A program made the translations under genes and the position numbers. Positions 7,350 to 16,272 of a stretch of DNA of 64,000 nt are shown piece by piece (the first letter of the stretch is position 1; the number at the start of each line of letters is the position of its first letter). Under the pieces are notes generated by a model. That model searched no databases. It was given only the letters and a program-made list of their open reading frames with translations, and was not told where the DNA came from. The stretch covers positions 36,974-100,973 of the forward strand of contig NZ_BBLV01000005.1 of assembly GCF_000971115.1 (NCBI RefSeq). Reading direction: 5' to 3'. The DNA is from Demequina gelatinilytica (GTDB lineage Bacteria; Actinomycetota; Actinomycetes; Actinomycetales; Demequinaceae).

Positions 7350-7889
7350 ATGCCTGAGAGAGCGCTGGAGCCTGCGGTGGAACGCATCGTCATGGTCGCC
7401 CCGGTGGACGCGATCCTGCAAGCTGCGCAGCCCTGGCCTCACGTACGTGCGATGGTTCCCGAGGACATCCCGTGGACCGCGGCCGCAGCGTGGGAGTGCT
7501 ACCCGCGACGCACGCCTTTCGACTCCTGGGACGGGGTGGTCGAGCTCACGCAGTCCGTCTTCCGGAACGAGGCGGGCGAGTTCATGCCGGTGGCCTCGCC
7601 GGTCGCGCTCACGGACGAGGGGTTCATCGCCGGCTTCGTGACCACCGTGTACCGGTGCATCCTCAAGGACGACCTTCCGGACTGCCCCTACATCCTCGAC
7701 TGCATCGTGCTGCCCGACCACAGGCGCCAGGGCGTCGCGGCCGGCATGCTCGCGGCGGCCGCCCGCGCGCTCAAGGCCGTGGGGGAGCGCGAGGTCGCGC
7801 TCACGGTCTACGACGACAACGACGCGGCGAAGGCGCTCTACGCGTCGCTGGGCTTCACCGAGTTCCTGCGCAGGCCCGCATCGGACTGA
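7350..7889 (+). CDS. GNAT-family N-acetyltransferase
   Basis: A 179-aa acetyltransferase of unknown substrate. The acetyl-CoA binding motif is clear (CIVLPDHRRQGVAAGMLAAA), followed by the C-terminal family strand-helix (LTVYDDNDAAKALYASLGF). The N-terminal third, with AAWECYPRRTPFDSWDGVVE, is unusual and may form the substrate pocket. The start at 7350 lies 30 bases after the CsoR-type site; a later ATG at 7392 would also give a complete domain. Regulation by that operator is possible but unproven. Confidence 0.75.
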   Translation: MPERALEPAVERIVMVAPVDAILQAAQPWPHVRAMVPEDIPWTAAAAWECYPRRTPFDSWDGVVELTQSVFRNEAGEFMPVASPVALTDEGFIAGFVTTVYRCILKDDLPDCPYILDCIVLPDHRRQGVAAGMLAAAARALKAVGEREVALTVYDDNDAAKALYASLGFTEFLRRPASD

Positions 7890-7928
7890 CGTTCGTGCCC
7901 GGGACCTCGCGCGGCTAGCGTTGTGCTC

Positions 7929-8318
7929 ATGGGATTCCTCACCAAGGTGTTCGGCGGGCGCAAGCGCGTAGGGCCGTACGAGCTGTGGAGCGACGATGCC
8001 GAGCAGCTCGAGGCGATGGCCGCGCGCGGTGCGGACCTCGCCGCGCCGCGCGAGTCGGAGTTCTTCCTCAGCTTCACCTCGGAGCCGCGCGTGCGCGAGG
8101 CGGCGGATGAGCTGCGCGCGATGCGCGTGAGCCACGAGCTGGTCGAGCCGAGCCACGACATCCCGGAGTGGATGCTGTTCGTGCGTGCGTACCGCACACC
8201 GCTGGTGCCGGACTTCCTGCGTGAGACCGTCGACCTGTGCGAGCGGCTCGCGGAGAAGCACGGCGGGGACTACGAGGGATGGGCGGGGCTGCTCACCGAC
8301 GAGGAGAAGGGCCTCTAG
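7929..8318 (+). CDS. RraB-domain protein (RNase E inhibitor-like)
   Basis: About 130 aa. The middle resembles the RraB fold: ESEFFLSFTSEPRVREAADELRAM, then a VSHELVEPS strand and WMLFVRAYRTPLVPDFL, ending EKHGGDYEGWAGLL, which is the usual C-terminus of that family. In proteobacteria RraB binds RNase E. Whether it does so in actinobacteria, whose RNase E/G differs, is unknown. The ATG at 7929 was preferred to the GTG two codons earlier. Its stop overlaps the GTG start of the next gene, so the two are translationally coupled. Confidence 0.68.
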   Translation: MGFLTKVFGGRKRVGPYELWSDDAEQLEAMAARGADLAAPRESEFFLSFTSEPRVREAADELRAMRVSHELVEPSHDIPEWMLFVRAYRTPLVPDFLRETVDLCERLAEKHGGDYEGWAGLLTDEEKGL

Positions 8319-8833
8319 TGGGCTACGTGCTGCGCCGCTGGACCGATGCGGACCTGCCCGTGCTCGTCGCGGCGAACGCGCCGGAGATGATGGAGCACCT
8401 CGCCGGGCCCGAGACGGATGCGCGCGTCCGCCGCCGCCACGAGCAGTACATCCGCGGCTGGGACTCCGGCCGTCCGCACATGTTCACCATCCGGAGGGAC
8501 GATGCGCCGGTCGCGGTGGGCTCGGTGGGCTGGTGGGAGTCGGACTGGGATGGCGAGCCGTGCCTCGAGACCGGGTGGATGGTGGTCCCCGAGCACCAAC
8601 GGCGCGGGGCCGCGACCGCAGGGGTGAGGCTGCTGATCGACCAGGCGCGCGATGCCGCAGCGGCGCGCGGGCTGCCGCCCGTGCTGATGGCGTGCCCGAA
8701 CGTCGACAACGCGGCGTCGAACGCGCTGTGCCGGACCGTGGGCTTCGAGCATCGCGGCACGCTCGAGGACGAGTATCGCGGCGTGCCCATGACCCTCAAC
8801 ATCTGGACCTACGACCTCACGGAGGACGCATGA
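8318..8833 (+). CDS. GNAT-family N-acetyltransferase (RimJ/RimL-like)
   Basis: A 171-aa acetyltransferase starting at a GTG that overlaps the stop of the RraB-like gene. Key segments are TGWMVVPEHQRRGAATAGVRLLID (acetyl-CoA binding) and CPNVDNAASNALCRTVGFEHRG, followed by the conserved YRGVPMTLNIWTYDL ending. The family acetylates small molecules or protein N-termini; the substrate cannot be told here. It overlaps the next gene by 4 bp, so 7929-9159 is probably one transcript. Confidence 0.8.
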   Translation: MGYVLRRWTDADLPVLVAANAPEMMEHLAGPETDARVRRRHEQYIRGWDSGRPHMFTIRRDDAPVAVGSVGWWESDWDGEPCLETGWMVVPEHQRRGAATAGVRLLIDQARDAAAARGLPPVLMACPNVDNAASNALCRTVGFEHRGTLEDEYRGVPMTLNIWTYDLTEDA

Positions 8834-9159
8834 GCGACGTCGTTCCCGAGTACGCGCAGCGCCGGCTGGGCCAGCGAGCGTGGCGTCTCAAGCGGTCGTG
8901 GTGGGTGCTGGTGCCGCTGCTGACGTTCGGGATCCTGTGCTGGGCGGGGTACCTCTGGGCGGGGGTCAAGACCCAGAAGCGGAAGTACTACATCTCCGGA
9001 GCCGTGTGGTTCGCGATCTCTCTGCTCATCCCGCTGCTTCCGGAGAGCATGGGCGGCGCCGTGCCGATCATCGCGGTGACGTGCATCTTCGTGCCGACCA
9101 TGCAGGCGATCATCATGAACCAGCGGTACCTCGTCGAGCGAGCCGTTCGCGACCTCTAG
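8830..9159 (+). CDS. Small membrane protein, unknown function
   Basis: A 109-aa protein with three hydrophobic segments: about residues 27-47 (LVPLLTFGILCWAGYLWAGV), 53-71 and 76-97. A basic N-terminus (RRLGQRAWRLKRSWW) suggests N-in topology. The start ATG overlaps the stop of the preceding acetyltransferase. I do not recognise the family; the operon offers no clear functional hint. Confidence 0.65.
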   Translation: MSDVVPEYAQRRLGQRAWRLKRSWWVLVPLLTFGILCWAGYLWAGVKTQKRKYYISGAVWFAISLLIPLLPESMGGAVPIIAVTCIFVPTMQAIIMNQRYLVERAVRDL

Positions 9160-9168
9160 CGCCGAGGG

Positions 9169-10572
9169 TCAGGCGCGCGCGTCATCGTCCTGCGCGAAGG
9201 CGTCGTTCCTGATGCCTGCCCAGGAGATCGCCCCTGCGACCAGCATGAACACCCCGGTCACCACGGTGGCGCGGTGGAAGCCGTCGAGGTCGAGCGTGCC
9301 GGCCACGATGGTGCCGATGAGCGCGACCGCGACCAGCCCGGCGATGCGCGCGACTGCGTTGTTGACCGCGCTCGCGATTCCCGAACGCTCCGGCTCGATC
9401 GCGCCCAGGATCGCGGAGGTCAACGGGGCGACCATGAGGGTGAGCCCCACGCCGAACACGACGATGCCGGGAAGGGCCTGGGTCCAGTAGTCGAAGTCCT
9501 CCGAGATCGCGACGAGCATGAACGAGCCGACGCCCATGATCGCCGGTCCCGCCGTCATGAAGATGCGGGGTCCGAACCGCGCTCCCAGCGTCCCCACGCG
9601 CGAGCTGAAGAGGATCATGAGCACGGTGATCGGCAGCTCGGAGAGCCCGGCCGCGGTCGCGGAGAGCCCCGCACCCTGCTGCAGGTACACGCTCACGATG
9701 AAGCCGTTGAGCGCGAGCGCCCCGTATGCGAACCACGTGGTGAGGTTGCCCCACGCGAAGTTGCGCGCGCGGAAGAGGCCCAGCGGGAGCATCGGATCAG
9801 GGATGCGCGCCTGTCGCACGACGAACGCGGCGAGGGCCGCCAGGCCGCCGAGCCCGGTGGCGACGATGCGCGCATCGGACCAGCCGAGGTGCGGCTGCTC
9901 GACGAGCGCGTAGACCGCCCCGCCCAGGCCGACCGCGCAGAGCAGGGCGCCCGCGTAGTCGACCTTGGCGCTCTCGCGACGCACGTCGAGGATGTCGAGG
10001 CGGGCGATGAGCGCGAGGGTCACGGCGATCGGCAGGACGTTGATCGCGAACGCCCAGCGCCATGAGGCGTAGTCCGTGAGCAGGCCGCCCAGCACGGGGC
10101 CTGCGACGAAGGCACCTGTGGTCGCGCCGGTCCACGTGCCGATGGCCTTCGCCTGCGCGGGACCGCGGAACGTGCTCATGATGAGCGCGAGGCTGGAGGG
10201 CACCAGCAGAGCCCCGGCGACGCCTTGCAGGAGGCGGGCCCCGATGAGGAACGGGCCGGTGGGGGCGAGTGCGATCGCGAGGGACGTGGCCCCGAAGCCG
10301 ACGAGCCCGATGGTGAGCACGCGCAGGCGTCCGAACAGGTCGGAGAGGCTGCCCGCGACCAGGATCAGGGCGCCGAGCGTGATGAGGTAGGCGTCGACCA
10401 CCCATTGCTGAAGCGCGACGCCGCCGCCGAGGTCGCGCTCTATCGCGGGCAGCGCGACGGTGACGATGCTGCCGTCGAGGAAGGCGACGAAGCTGCCGAG
10501 GATCGCGATCCACAGCACCGTGACCTGGGTGCGCGTCGCGGACGGCATGGGCGAGCCGGGGGATGCGGCCAT
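9169..10572 (-). CDS. MFS multidrug exporter, DHA2 (EmrB/QacA) type
   Basis: A 467-aa inner-membrane proton-driven exporter. The N-terminus MAASPGSPMPSATRTQVTVL leads into helix 1 with the family signature FLDGSIVTVALPAIERDLGG (D in helix 1). Motif A follows (GSLSDLFGRLRVLTIGL), as does motif C-like GPVLGGLLTDYASWRWAFAINV. Length and hydrophobicity fit about 14 helices. The substrate is unknown; no TetR or MarR regulator is adjacent. It converges with the 8830-9159 gene with a 9-base gap. Confidence 0.88.
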   Translation of the reverse strand: MAASPGSPMPSATRTQVTVLWIAILGSFVAFLDGSIVTVALPAIERDLGGGVALQQWVVDAYLITLGALILVAGSLSDLFGRLRVLTIGLVGFGATSLAIALAPTGPFLIGARLLQGVAGALLVPSSLALIMSTFRGPAQAKAIGTWTGATTGAFVAGPVLGGLLTDYASWRWAFAINVLPIAVTLALIARLDILDVRRESAKVDYAGALLCAVGLGGAVYALVEQPHLGWSDARIVATGLGGLAALAAFVVRQARIPDPMLPLGLFRARNFAWGNLTTWFAYGALALNGFIVSVYLQQGAGLSATAAGLSELPITVLMILFSSRVGTLGARFGPRIFMTAGPAIMGVGSFMLVAISEDFDYWTQALPGIVVFGVGLTLMVAPLTSAILGAIEPERSGIASAVNNAVARIAGLVAVALIGTIVAGTLDLDGFHRATVVTGVFMLVAGAISWAGIRNDAFAQDDDARA

Positions 10573-10739
10573 GCGGCCAGGCTACGTCGGCGGGGATGTC
10601 GTCGTGACCGGGTGGGTTGGTCGGTGCTCGCGCTTCTCATGCGCGAACGTCGCGTGACGGATGCAGGCGAGGTGCTCCACTCGTGCGTGAAAGGTGCGAG
10701 CGTCGCCGCGCGGCGTCCGGGGATCCCGGCAGCTCCGCG

Positions 10740-11006
10740 TCAGGGGCGCGGCGCGGTGAGCGGCGCGCCGACTCCGACCACCCCGGTGCTGCACCACTCG
10801 CCGGCGTGCTCGGGGCACATGAGGCCCACGTTCTCGGTGTCGCCCGAGCGGTCGTGGAGCAGGTAGAGCGCGTTCGCGGGCACCGCCGCGGTGCCGGGCG
10901 GGCAGTACGAGCATTGCGCGGTCGCGCGCACCACGCCCGCGAGCGCGAGCAGGTCGGCGTAGTTGTCGAGGGTGAGGCCGGCGTGGTCAGCGCGGTCGTC
11001 GATCAT
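10740..11006 (-). CDS. Small protein of the LDNYADLLALAG family (copy 1)
   Basis: An 88-aa protein beginning MIDDRADHAGLTLDNYADLL, then LALAGVVRATAQCSYCPPG, a hydrophobic strand NALYLLHDRSG, and GLMCPEHAGEWC. It has a CxxC pair followed by a CPxH, a plausible zinc site. Three relatives occur at 19837-20070, 20176-20517 and 20647-20892. The start at 11006 was chosen by alignment with those copies. The function is unknown; small size and variable C-termini suggest adaptor or DNA/RNA-binding proteins. Confidence 0.7.
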   Translation of the reverse strand: MIDDRADHAGLTLDNYADLLALAGVVRATAQCSYCPPGTAAVPANALYLLHDRSGDTENVGLMCPEHAGEWCSTGVVGVGAPLTAPRP

Positions 11007-11163
11007 GCGTGGTTCCCAGTCCTGTACGTCGTTGTCAGCGGGCACCCGACACCGTAGCGGACGCGAGCCCATGCGAGCGGGTCCTTGGTCCCTTGGGCTC
11101 GACCGAGGCACGCGCGGCGCTATCGTTCTCCGGTAGTCGGACCGGCCCGAGGGATGGATACGA

Positions 11164-11787
11164 ATGGCGAAGCTGTACTTCCGGTACGGGGCGATGAACT
11201 CGTCCAAGACCGCGCTGCTCCTCACGGCCGCCTACAACTACGAGGAGCGCGATCAGCACCCCGTCCTGGTGAAGCCTGGCGTCGACACCAAGGCCGGCGA
11301 GTCGGTCTCGTCGCGGATCGGGGTGGACCGCAGGGTCGACGTGGTGCTGGAGGCCGAGGTGTCGCTCATCGCGGCGCTGGAGGCGAACCGCCCGCTCGAC
11401 CAGGTCGACGCGGTCTTCATCGACGAGGCCCAGTTCCTCACCCCCGCCCAGGTGGACGAGGCCTTCGAGGTCGCCGTGCGCCACGGCGTCCCGGTGCTCT
11501 GCTACGGGCTCCGCGGCGACTTCATGACCCGCTCCTTCCCGGGCTCGCTGCGCCTGCTCGAGATCGCGCACTCCATCGAGGAGCTCAAGACCATCTGCCG
11601 GTGCGGGTCGAAGGCGATCTTCAACGCGCGCATCGTCGACGGGGTCTTCGTGCGCCACGGCGACCAGGTCGCTATCGACGGGCAGCAGGCGGACTACGAG
11701 TCGCTGTGCGGCCGCTGCTACCTCGAGAAGGTGGGCCCGGTGCAGGGCGCGGGCTCGCCTCAGACGGACCCGCCGCACCTGTTCTAG
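11164..11787 (+). CDS. tdk: Thymidine kinase
   Basis: Phosphorylates thymidine to dTMP in the pyrimidine salvage pathway. This is a 207-aa type II (TK1-like) enzyme. Visible are the P-loop GAMNSSKT (9-16), the Walker B-like FIDEAQFL, the catalytic region CYGLRGDFMTRSFPGS, and the lasso-domain zinc cysteines ICRCGSKAIFNAR and LCGRCY. Normal length. It stands alone between minus-strand genes and probably has its own promoter in 11007-11163. Confidence 0.95.
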   Translation: MAKLYFRYGAMNSSKTALLLTAAYNYEERDQHPVLVKPGVDTKAGESVSSRIGVDRRVDVVLEAEVSLIAALEANRPLDQVDAVFIDEAQFLTPAQVDEAFEVAVRHGVPVLCYGLRGDFMTRSFPGSLRLLEIAHSIEELKTICRCGSKAIFNARIVDGVFVRHGDQVAIDGQQADYESLCGRCYLEKVGPVQGAGSPQTDPPHLF

Positions 11788-11797
11788 GCCGCGCCGT

Positions 11798-12514
11798 CTA
11801 GCTTCTGTCGCGCGGCACGATGCGGCGCTCGCCGGCCAGGACGGCCACGGGCCAGCGGTTGCGCGGGGGCGGCGTCACGCACACGAAGTGCGGGGAGAAC
11901 CGGCTGGGCGGAAGGTACGCGCGGTTGAGATCGACCGTGACGCCGCCGTCGGCGTGAGGACCCGCGAGGCGGATCATGCGGAACCCGTACGGCTCCGTGG
12001 CGACCGTCGCGTCCTCGAATGCTCCGAACAGCTGGTCCCCGTCACGATGCACCAGCAGCTCGAGCGGCACGCCGTCCAGCTCGAACGAGACCACGCCGTC
12101 GTAGACCGTGCTCGACACGTGGCCGTCCACCGCGAGCGTCGGGACCGGCCCCACCCGCGCGGCCGTGAAGCATCCCACCGCCCGCGCGGCGGGATCCTGG
12201 GCGAAGCGCTCGATCTCACGGAGCCCCGCGTGGGCGGCGCGTCTCGGGTCGAGCACGCGGATCGCGAGCGCGTCCTCGCGTGCGAACGCCCGCAGCAGCA
12301 GCGAGCCGTGCGGATGATCCTCCCCGGGCGACAGCCGGACCTCCGCGCCGTCGATCAGCCCGACCGCGACGCCGTGGTCGACGCGCCACGCGCCGGGGAC
12401 GTCGGGGCTCACGGACGATGCCGGCGAGAGCCAGCGGGTCGCCGCGAGCGAGGCGAGGCCATGGGGCCCGAACGCCGTCGTGTCGCGGGCGGCGATCCAC
12501 GCGGCGTCGGTCAT
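11798..12514 (-). CDS. DUF1684 family protein
   Basis: A 238-aa protein of the DUF1684 family, recognised from its C-terminal half: TEPYGFRMIRLAGPHADGG, VTVDLNRAYLPPSRFSPHFVC, and PPPRNRWPVAVLAGERR. The biochemical role of the family is not known to me. No signal peptide is seen. The ATG at 12514 was preferred to an ATG seven codons upstream because it starts directly at MTDAAWIAARD. It is divergent from the LysR gene; the 86-base gap must contain both promoters. Confidence 0.78.
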   Translation of the reverse strand: MTDAAWIAARDTTAFGPHGLASLAATRWLSPASSVSPDVPGAWRVDHGVAVGLIDGAEVRLSPGEDHPHGSLLLRAFAREDALAIRVLDPRRAAHAGLREIERFAQDPAARAVGCFTAARVGPVPTLAVDGHVSSTVYDGVVSFELDGVPLELLVHRDGDQLFGAFEDATVATEPYGFRMIRLAGPHADGGVTVDLNRAYLPPSRFSPHFVCVTPPPRNRWPVAVLAGERRIVPRDRS

Positions 12515-12600
12515 GCGCCCATGGTGGCAGGTCACGAAGCCTTACCGAAATGAAACATCGTCGAAACCCATGGAGGACGTGTCATCGATAGCGTCTCACT

Positions 12601-13650
12601 ATGGATAGTGCAGCGAGCGGTGAGGTGGAGGCCCTGACGAGGGTCATCGACCTGCATTCGCTGCGCATCCTGGTCGCGATCGACGAGCACGGCTCCATCT
12701 CCGCCGCGGCACGCTCGCTGGGCCTCAGCCAGCCGACCATCACGCAGCACGTGCAGCGCCTCGAGGAGCGGCTGGGTGCCGCCCTGGTCGCACGGACCGC
12801 GCGTGCGGCGCGACTCACGCCGGTGGGGGCCCTGCTTGCGCGCCACGCCCCACGCATCGACGCGAGCCTCACGGCCGCCGCCGCGGAGCTCGCCCGCGCC
12901 CTCGGACGTCGGGGCGGCCAGGTCCGCCTGGTCGCGGTGCCGGAACAGGTCGGGGCGGTGCTCGCTCCGGCCGTGGGTCGCCTCGCAGCGCTGCAGCCGC
13001 ACCTGGACCTGGTGGTGCTCGAGGCGCCGGACGCCGAGTCCGCCCTGGACATGGTGCGGGGAGGACGCGCCGACATCGCCGTCGCTCCCACGCCCCTCGA
13101 CACGCGGGCGGGCGCACGGCCCGCGGCGCTGCGCACGTCGTTCCTGTTCGCTGAGGACGTGGTCGCGCTGACCGCCTCCGACGTCGCGGCGCCCGAGGGG
13201 CGCGTCGAGCCCGGATCGCTTGCCGAGCTCGCGTGGATCAGGGGCTCAGGCACCTGCTCGGACGCCGTGGGTGCGCGGATCGGGCGCGGGACGGGTCCGC
13301 GCGACATCGAGGTCAGCAGGGCCGATGCGGCCGTCGCGCTCGCGGCACAGGGTCGCGGGGTCGCGTTCGTCGTCGAGTCCGCACTCCAAGGCGTTGACCT
13401 TCCGGGGTCGGTGCGCGCGCTCGGTCTCGCGCCCGCGCTGCGGCGCCGCACCATCGCGGCCACCCTCCCCGAGGCCGCGCGCATCGACGGCGTCGCGGCC
13501 GCGCTGCGCGTGCTCGCCGCGCATCGTCCCTCACCCGTCGGCGTCGAGGCCATCCTCGACGCCCGCCGTCGCAGCGCCGCCCATCGGGCCCGCTTCGCGC
13601 CCCTGGGCGGCGTCGGCACGCTCCCCCACCACGCAGAGGAGATCACCACC
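12601..13650 (+). CDS. LysR-family regulator, reading frame continues into the next gene without a stop
   Basis: Residues 13-75 are a LysR helix-turn-helix (DLHSLRILVAIDEHGSISAA, LSQPTITQHVQRLEERLG), followed by a periplasmic-binding-like effector domain to about residue 310. The frame then stays open for about 40 more codons and runs directly into the ATG of the lipoprotein gene at 13651; the uninterrupted frame is 889 codons to 15270. None of the three forward frames shows a stop in the junction (about 13500-13650), so a simple single-base error does not obviously restore one. Either a fusion protein is made, or the lipoprotein is also made from its own start. Confidence 0.7.
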
Positions 13651-15270
13651 ATGGCACTCACGTCAGGCACCGTCGCCCGCACGGCGGCGGTCACCGCCGC
13701 GGGAGCGTTGGCAATGGCCGGATGCACCGCATCGTCCGACCCGGAGCCCACGTCCAGCGCACCCGTCGCCGTCGGCGTCGACACGGGCGAGGAGATCGAC
13801 TCGATCACCGTCGCGCTGCCCGGCTCGCTCTCGAGCCTCTACGTGGGCTCGGAGTCGGGCATCCTCAACTACTACGTCGCGTCCGTGGCGCAGGAGGGGC
13901 TGGTCGCGGTCGACTCGACCGGCGCGCTCCAGCCGGCGCTCGCGGAGAGCTGGGAGCAGACCGACGACGTCACGTACGTCTACGAGCTGCGTGAGGACGC
14001 GATGTTCCAGGACGGCACGCCCGTCACCGCCGAGGACGTGGTGTTCTCCCTCGACATGGCGCGCGACGAGACGGCCTCGCCGGGCCTCGCGTACTACATG
14101 ACGAACATCGACACGGTGGAGGCGACCGGCGACTCCGAGGTGACCATCACGCTCGCGCAGCCCGACGCCGCCTTCGCCGGCAACATGAGCACCGCGGGCG
14201 CCGCGTTCATCACGTCCAAGGCGTTCTGGGAGGAGCACGACGGCGACGTCGGCACCTCGGAGTCGCTGCTCCTGGGGACCGGCCCGTACCAGGTCACGGA
14301 GTTCGTGCCCGACTCGCACGTGACCTTCGAGCGCGTCGACACGTGGTGGGGCGAGCTGCCCACGGTCAAGGAGATCCGCATCGACTTCGTCTCCGACGAG
14401 TCGACCCGCCTGCTCGCCGCGCAGTCCGGGGACGTCGACATCGCGTTCAACGTCCCGTTCGCGCAGGCCGAGCAGTGGGAGTCGCTGTCCGACATGCGCG
14501 TCGAGTACGTCAACGACCTCTCCTACGTGGGGCTGTACTTCAACACCGGCGTCGCTCCCTTCGACGACGCGAAGGTCCGCGAGGCCATCGCGCACTCGGT
14601 CAACCGCGACGCGTACGTCTCGACGCTGCTCAAGGGCCACGGCGAGGCGGCGACCGCGATCATGACGCCCGAGTCGCTCGGCGCGGTCTACGGCGCCGAC
14701 GAGGCGCGCGAGATCCTCGCGGGCATCCCGCAGTGGGACTACGACCTCGAGGCCGCGAAGGCGGCGCTCGCGGCATCGTCCGTGCCCGACGGCTTCGAGG
14801 CGGAGCTCCTCACCCCGAACACGGGCCCGCAGCTGGGCACCGCGGCGCAGGCGCTCGCGCAGGACCTCGCGGAGGTGGGCATCACGCTCAACGTGCGCGA
14901 GGTGCCCATCGAGGAGTGGCTCGCGAGCCTCGACCCGTCCTCCGAGTACGGCATCAACTACATGTGGTACTTCTCGACGCTCGCCGACCCGGCCGAGATC
15001 CCGTCCTACCTCATCGGCCTCGACAACCCCGCGCAGTACGACAACCAGGAGGTCCTCGACCTGCTGACGCAGATCGGCGCGGAGAAGGACAAGGCCGCGC
15101 GCATCGACCTCCTGGTCGAGGCGGAGACGCTCCAGGCGGAGGACGTCATCAACGTGCCGCTGTGGTGGGGCCAGTCCGCGACGGCGTTCGCGGACGACCT
15201 GGGCCTCGAGGACTACAGCCCGTTCACGTTCGTCTCGACGTGGCCGGCCCAGCTGTACCGCGCAGGCTGA
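13651..15270 (+). CDS. Peptide/nickel-type ABC transporter substrate-binding lipoprotein
   Basis: A 539-aa family-5 solute-binding protein. Its own start is well supported: GAGGAG nine bases upstream and a lipoprotein signal (lipobox LAMAGC, Cys25). Family segments include LAESWEQTDDVTYVYELRED, FQDGTPVTAEDVVFSLD, LLLGTGPYQVTEF and VREAIAHSVNRDAYV. It delivers oligopeptides or a similar cationic ligand to the permeases downstream; the ligand cannot be read from the sequence. It is in frame with the LysR domain upstream and only 6 bases from the first permease gene. Confidence 0.88.
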   Translation: MALTSGTVARTAAVTAAGALAMAGCTASSDPEPTSSAPVAVGVDTGEEIDSITVALPGSLSSLYVGSESGILNYYVASVAQEGLVAVDSTGALQPALAESWEQTDDVTYVYELREDAMFQDGTPVTAEDVVFSLDMARDETASPGLAYYMTNIDTVEATGDSEVTITLAQPDAAFAGNMSTAGAAFITSKAFWEEHDGDVGTSESLLLGTGPYQVTEFVPDSHVTFERVDTWWGELPTVKEIRIDFVSDESTRLLAAQSGDVDIAFNVPFAQAEQWESLSDMRVEYVNDLSYVGLYFNTGVAPFDDAKVREAIAHSVNRDAYVSTLLKGHGEAATAIMTPESLGAVYGADEAREILAGIPQWDYDLEAAKAALAASSVPDGFEAELLTPNTGPQLGTAAQALAQDLAEVGITLNVREVPIEEWLASLDPSSEYGINYMWYFSTLADPAEIPSYLIGLDNPAQYDNQEVLDLLTQIGAEKDKAARIDLLVEAETLQAEDVINVPLWWGQSATAFADDLGLEDYSPFTFVSTWPAQLYRAG

Positions 15271-15276
15271 CCCTTC

Positions 15277-16272
15277 GTGTCGAACGCAGACACCCGAGCA
15301 CGCGCGTCGCGCATCCGGCCCCTGGGCCGCATGCTCGCGGCGCGCGTGCTCGGCGTGCTCGGGGTGCTGTTCGTCCTGTCCATCATCGTGTTCGCGATGA
15401 TGTACCTGGCCCCGGGCGACATCGTGAAGAACCTGCTGGGCAACCGCCCCGCGAACCCCGACGTCGTCGCCGCGGTGCGTGAGCAGTACCGGTTGGACGA
15501 CCCGGTGGTGGTCCAGTACCTCACGTGGCTCAAGGGCTTCGTCACGGGCGACTTCGGGGAGTCGATCCGGCTCCAGGTGCCGGTCGCGCAGGCGATCGGC
15601 GACCGCATCGCGATCACGGCGGCGCTGTGCGGGCTGGCCTTCCTGGTATCGGTGCTGGTCGCGGTGCCCCTGGGCGTGCGCTCGGCGGTCAAGGCCGGCG
15701 GCTGGGTGGACCGCACGGGCAACGCGCTGTCGATCCTCGGGCTGTCCGCACCGACCTTCGCGGTGGGGCTCGTGCTGCTGTACCTGTTCGCCTACTACGT
15801 GCCGATCCTCCCCGTGTACGGCGGGGGCGACGGCGGGCTCGACACGCTCAGGCACCTGGTGCTGCCCGCGATCACGCTCGCGCTCGGGCTGGGCGCGATC
15901 ATCGTCAAGCTCACCCGCACCGCGATGCTGCGCGAGCTCGAGTCCGACTACGTGACGTTCGCGCGCTCGCGCGGCCTGGGGGAGCGCATGGTGCGGCGCA
16001 TCGCGCTGCGCAACGCCGCGATCCCCATCGTCACCGGAGCCTCGCTGGTGCTGACGTTCCTGGTGGGAGGCACCGTGCTCGCGGAGACCACGTACGCGCT
16101 GCCCGGCATCGGCACGCTGCTCCAGGACTCGGTGCTGTTCAAGGACATCGCCGTCGTCCAGTCGCTCACGCTGCTGGTCGCAGTGGTCATCGCGGTGATC
16201 GCGCTCCTCGCCGACCTCGCGTACCTGCTGCTCGACCCGCGGGTGCGCCGTCAGATGGGAGCAGCCTCATGA
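15277..16272 (+). CDS. ABC transporter permease, DppB/OppB type
   Basis: A 331-aa membrane subunit. It starts at GTG 15277, 6 bases after the lipoprotein gene. Helix 1 (VLGVLGVLFVLSIIVFAMMYL) is followed by the family-typical APGD and the extracellular LDDPVVVQYLTWLKGFVTGDFG segment. The C-terminal EAA loop (FARSRGLGERMVRRIALRNAAIP) contacts the ATPase. The stop overlaps the next start by 4 bp (ATGA), as expected in a coupled import operon. Confidence 0.9.
   Translation: MSNADTRARASRIRPLGRMLAARVLGVLGVLFVLSIIVFAMMYLAPGDIVKNLLGNRPANPDVVAAVREQYRLDDPVVVQYLTWLKGFVTGDFGESIRLQVPVAQAIGDRIAITAALCGLAFLVSVLVAVPLGVRSAVKAGGWVDRTGNALSILGLSAPTFAVGLVLLYLFAYYVPILPVYGGGDGGLDTLRHLVLPAITLALGLGAIIVKLTRTAMLRELESDYVTFARSRGLGERMVRRIALRNAAIPIVTGASLVLTFLVGGTVLAETTYALPGIGTLLQDSVLFKDIAVVQSLTLLVAVVIAVIALLADLAYLLLDPRVRRQMGAAS

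Noticed and set aside
12601..15270. Treating the 889-codon frame simply as one fusion gene
   Set aside because: The internal ATG at 13651 has its own RBS and a proper lipoprotein signal, so two products are at least as likely; reported as two entries with the anomaly flagged.
13663..15855. Long open frame antisense to the lipoprotein and permease genes
   Set aside because: Same reverse-strand artefact; low-complexity Arg/Val/Glu/His composition and no start signal.
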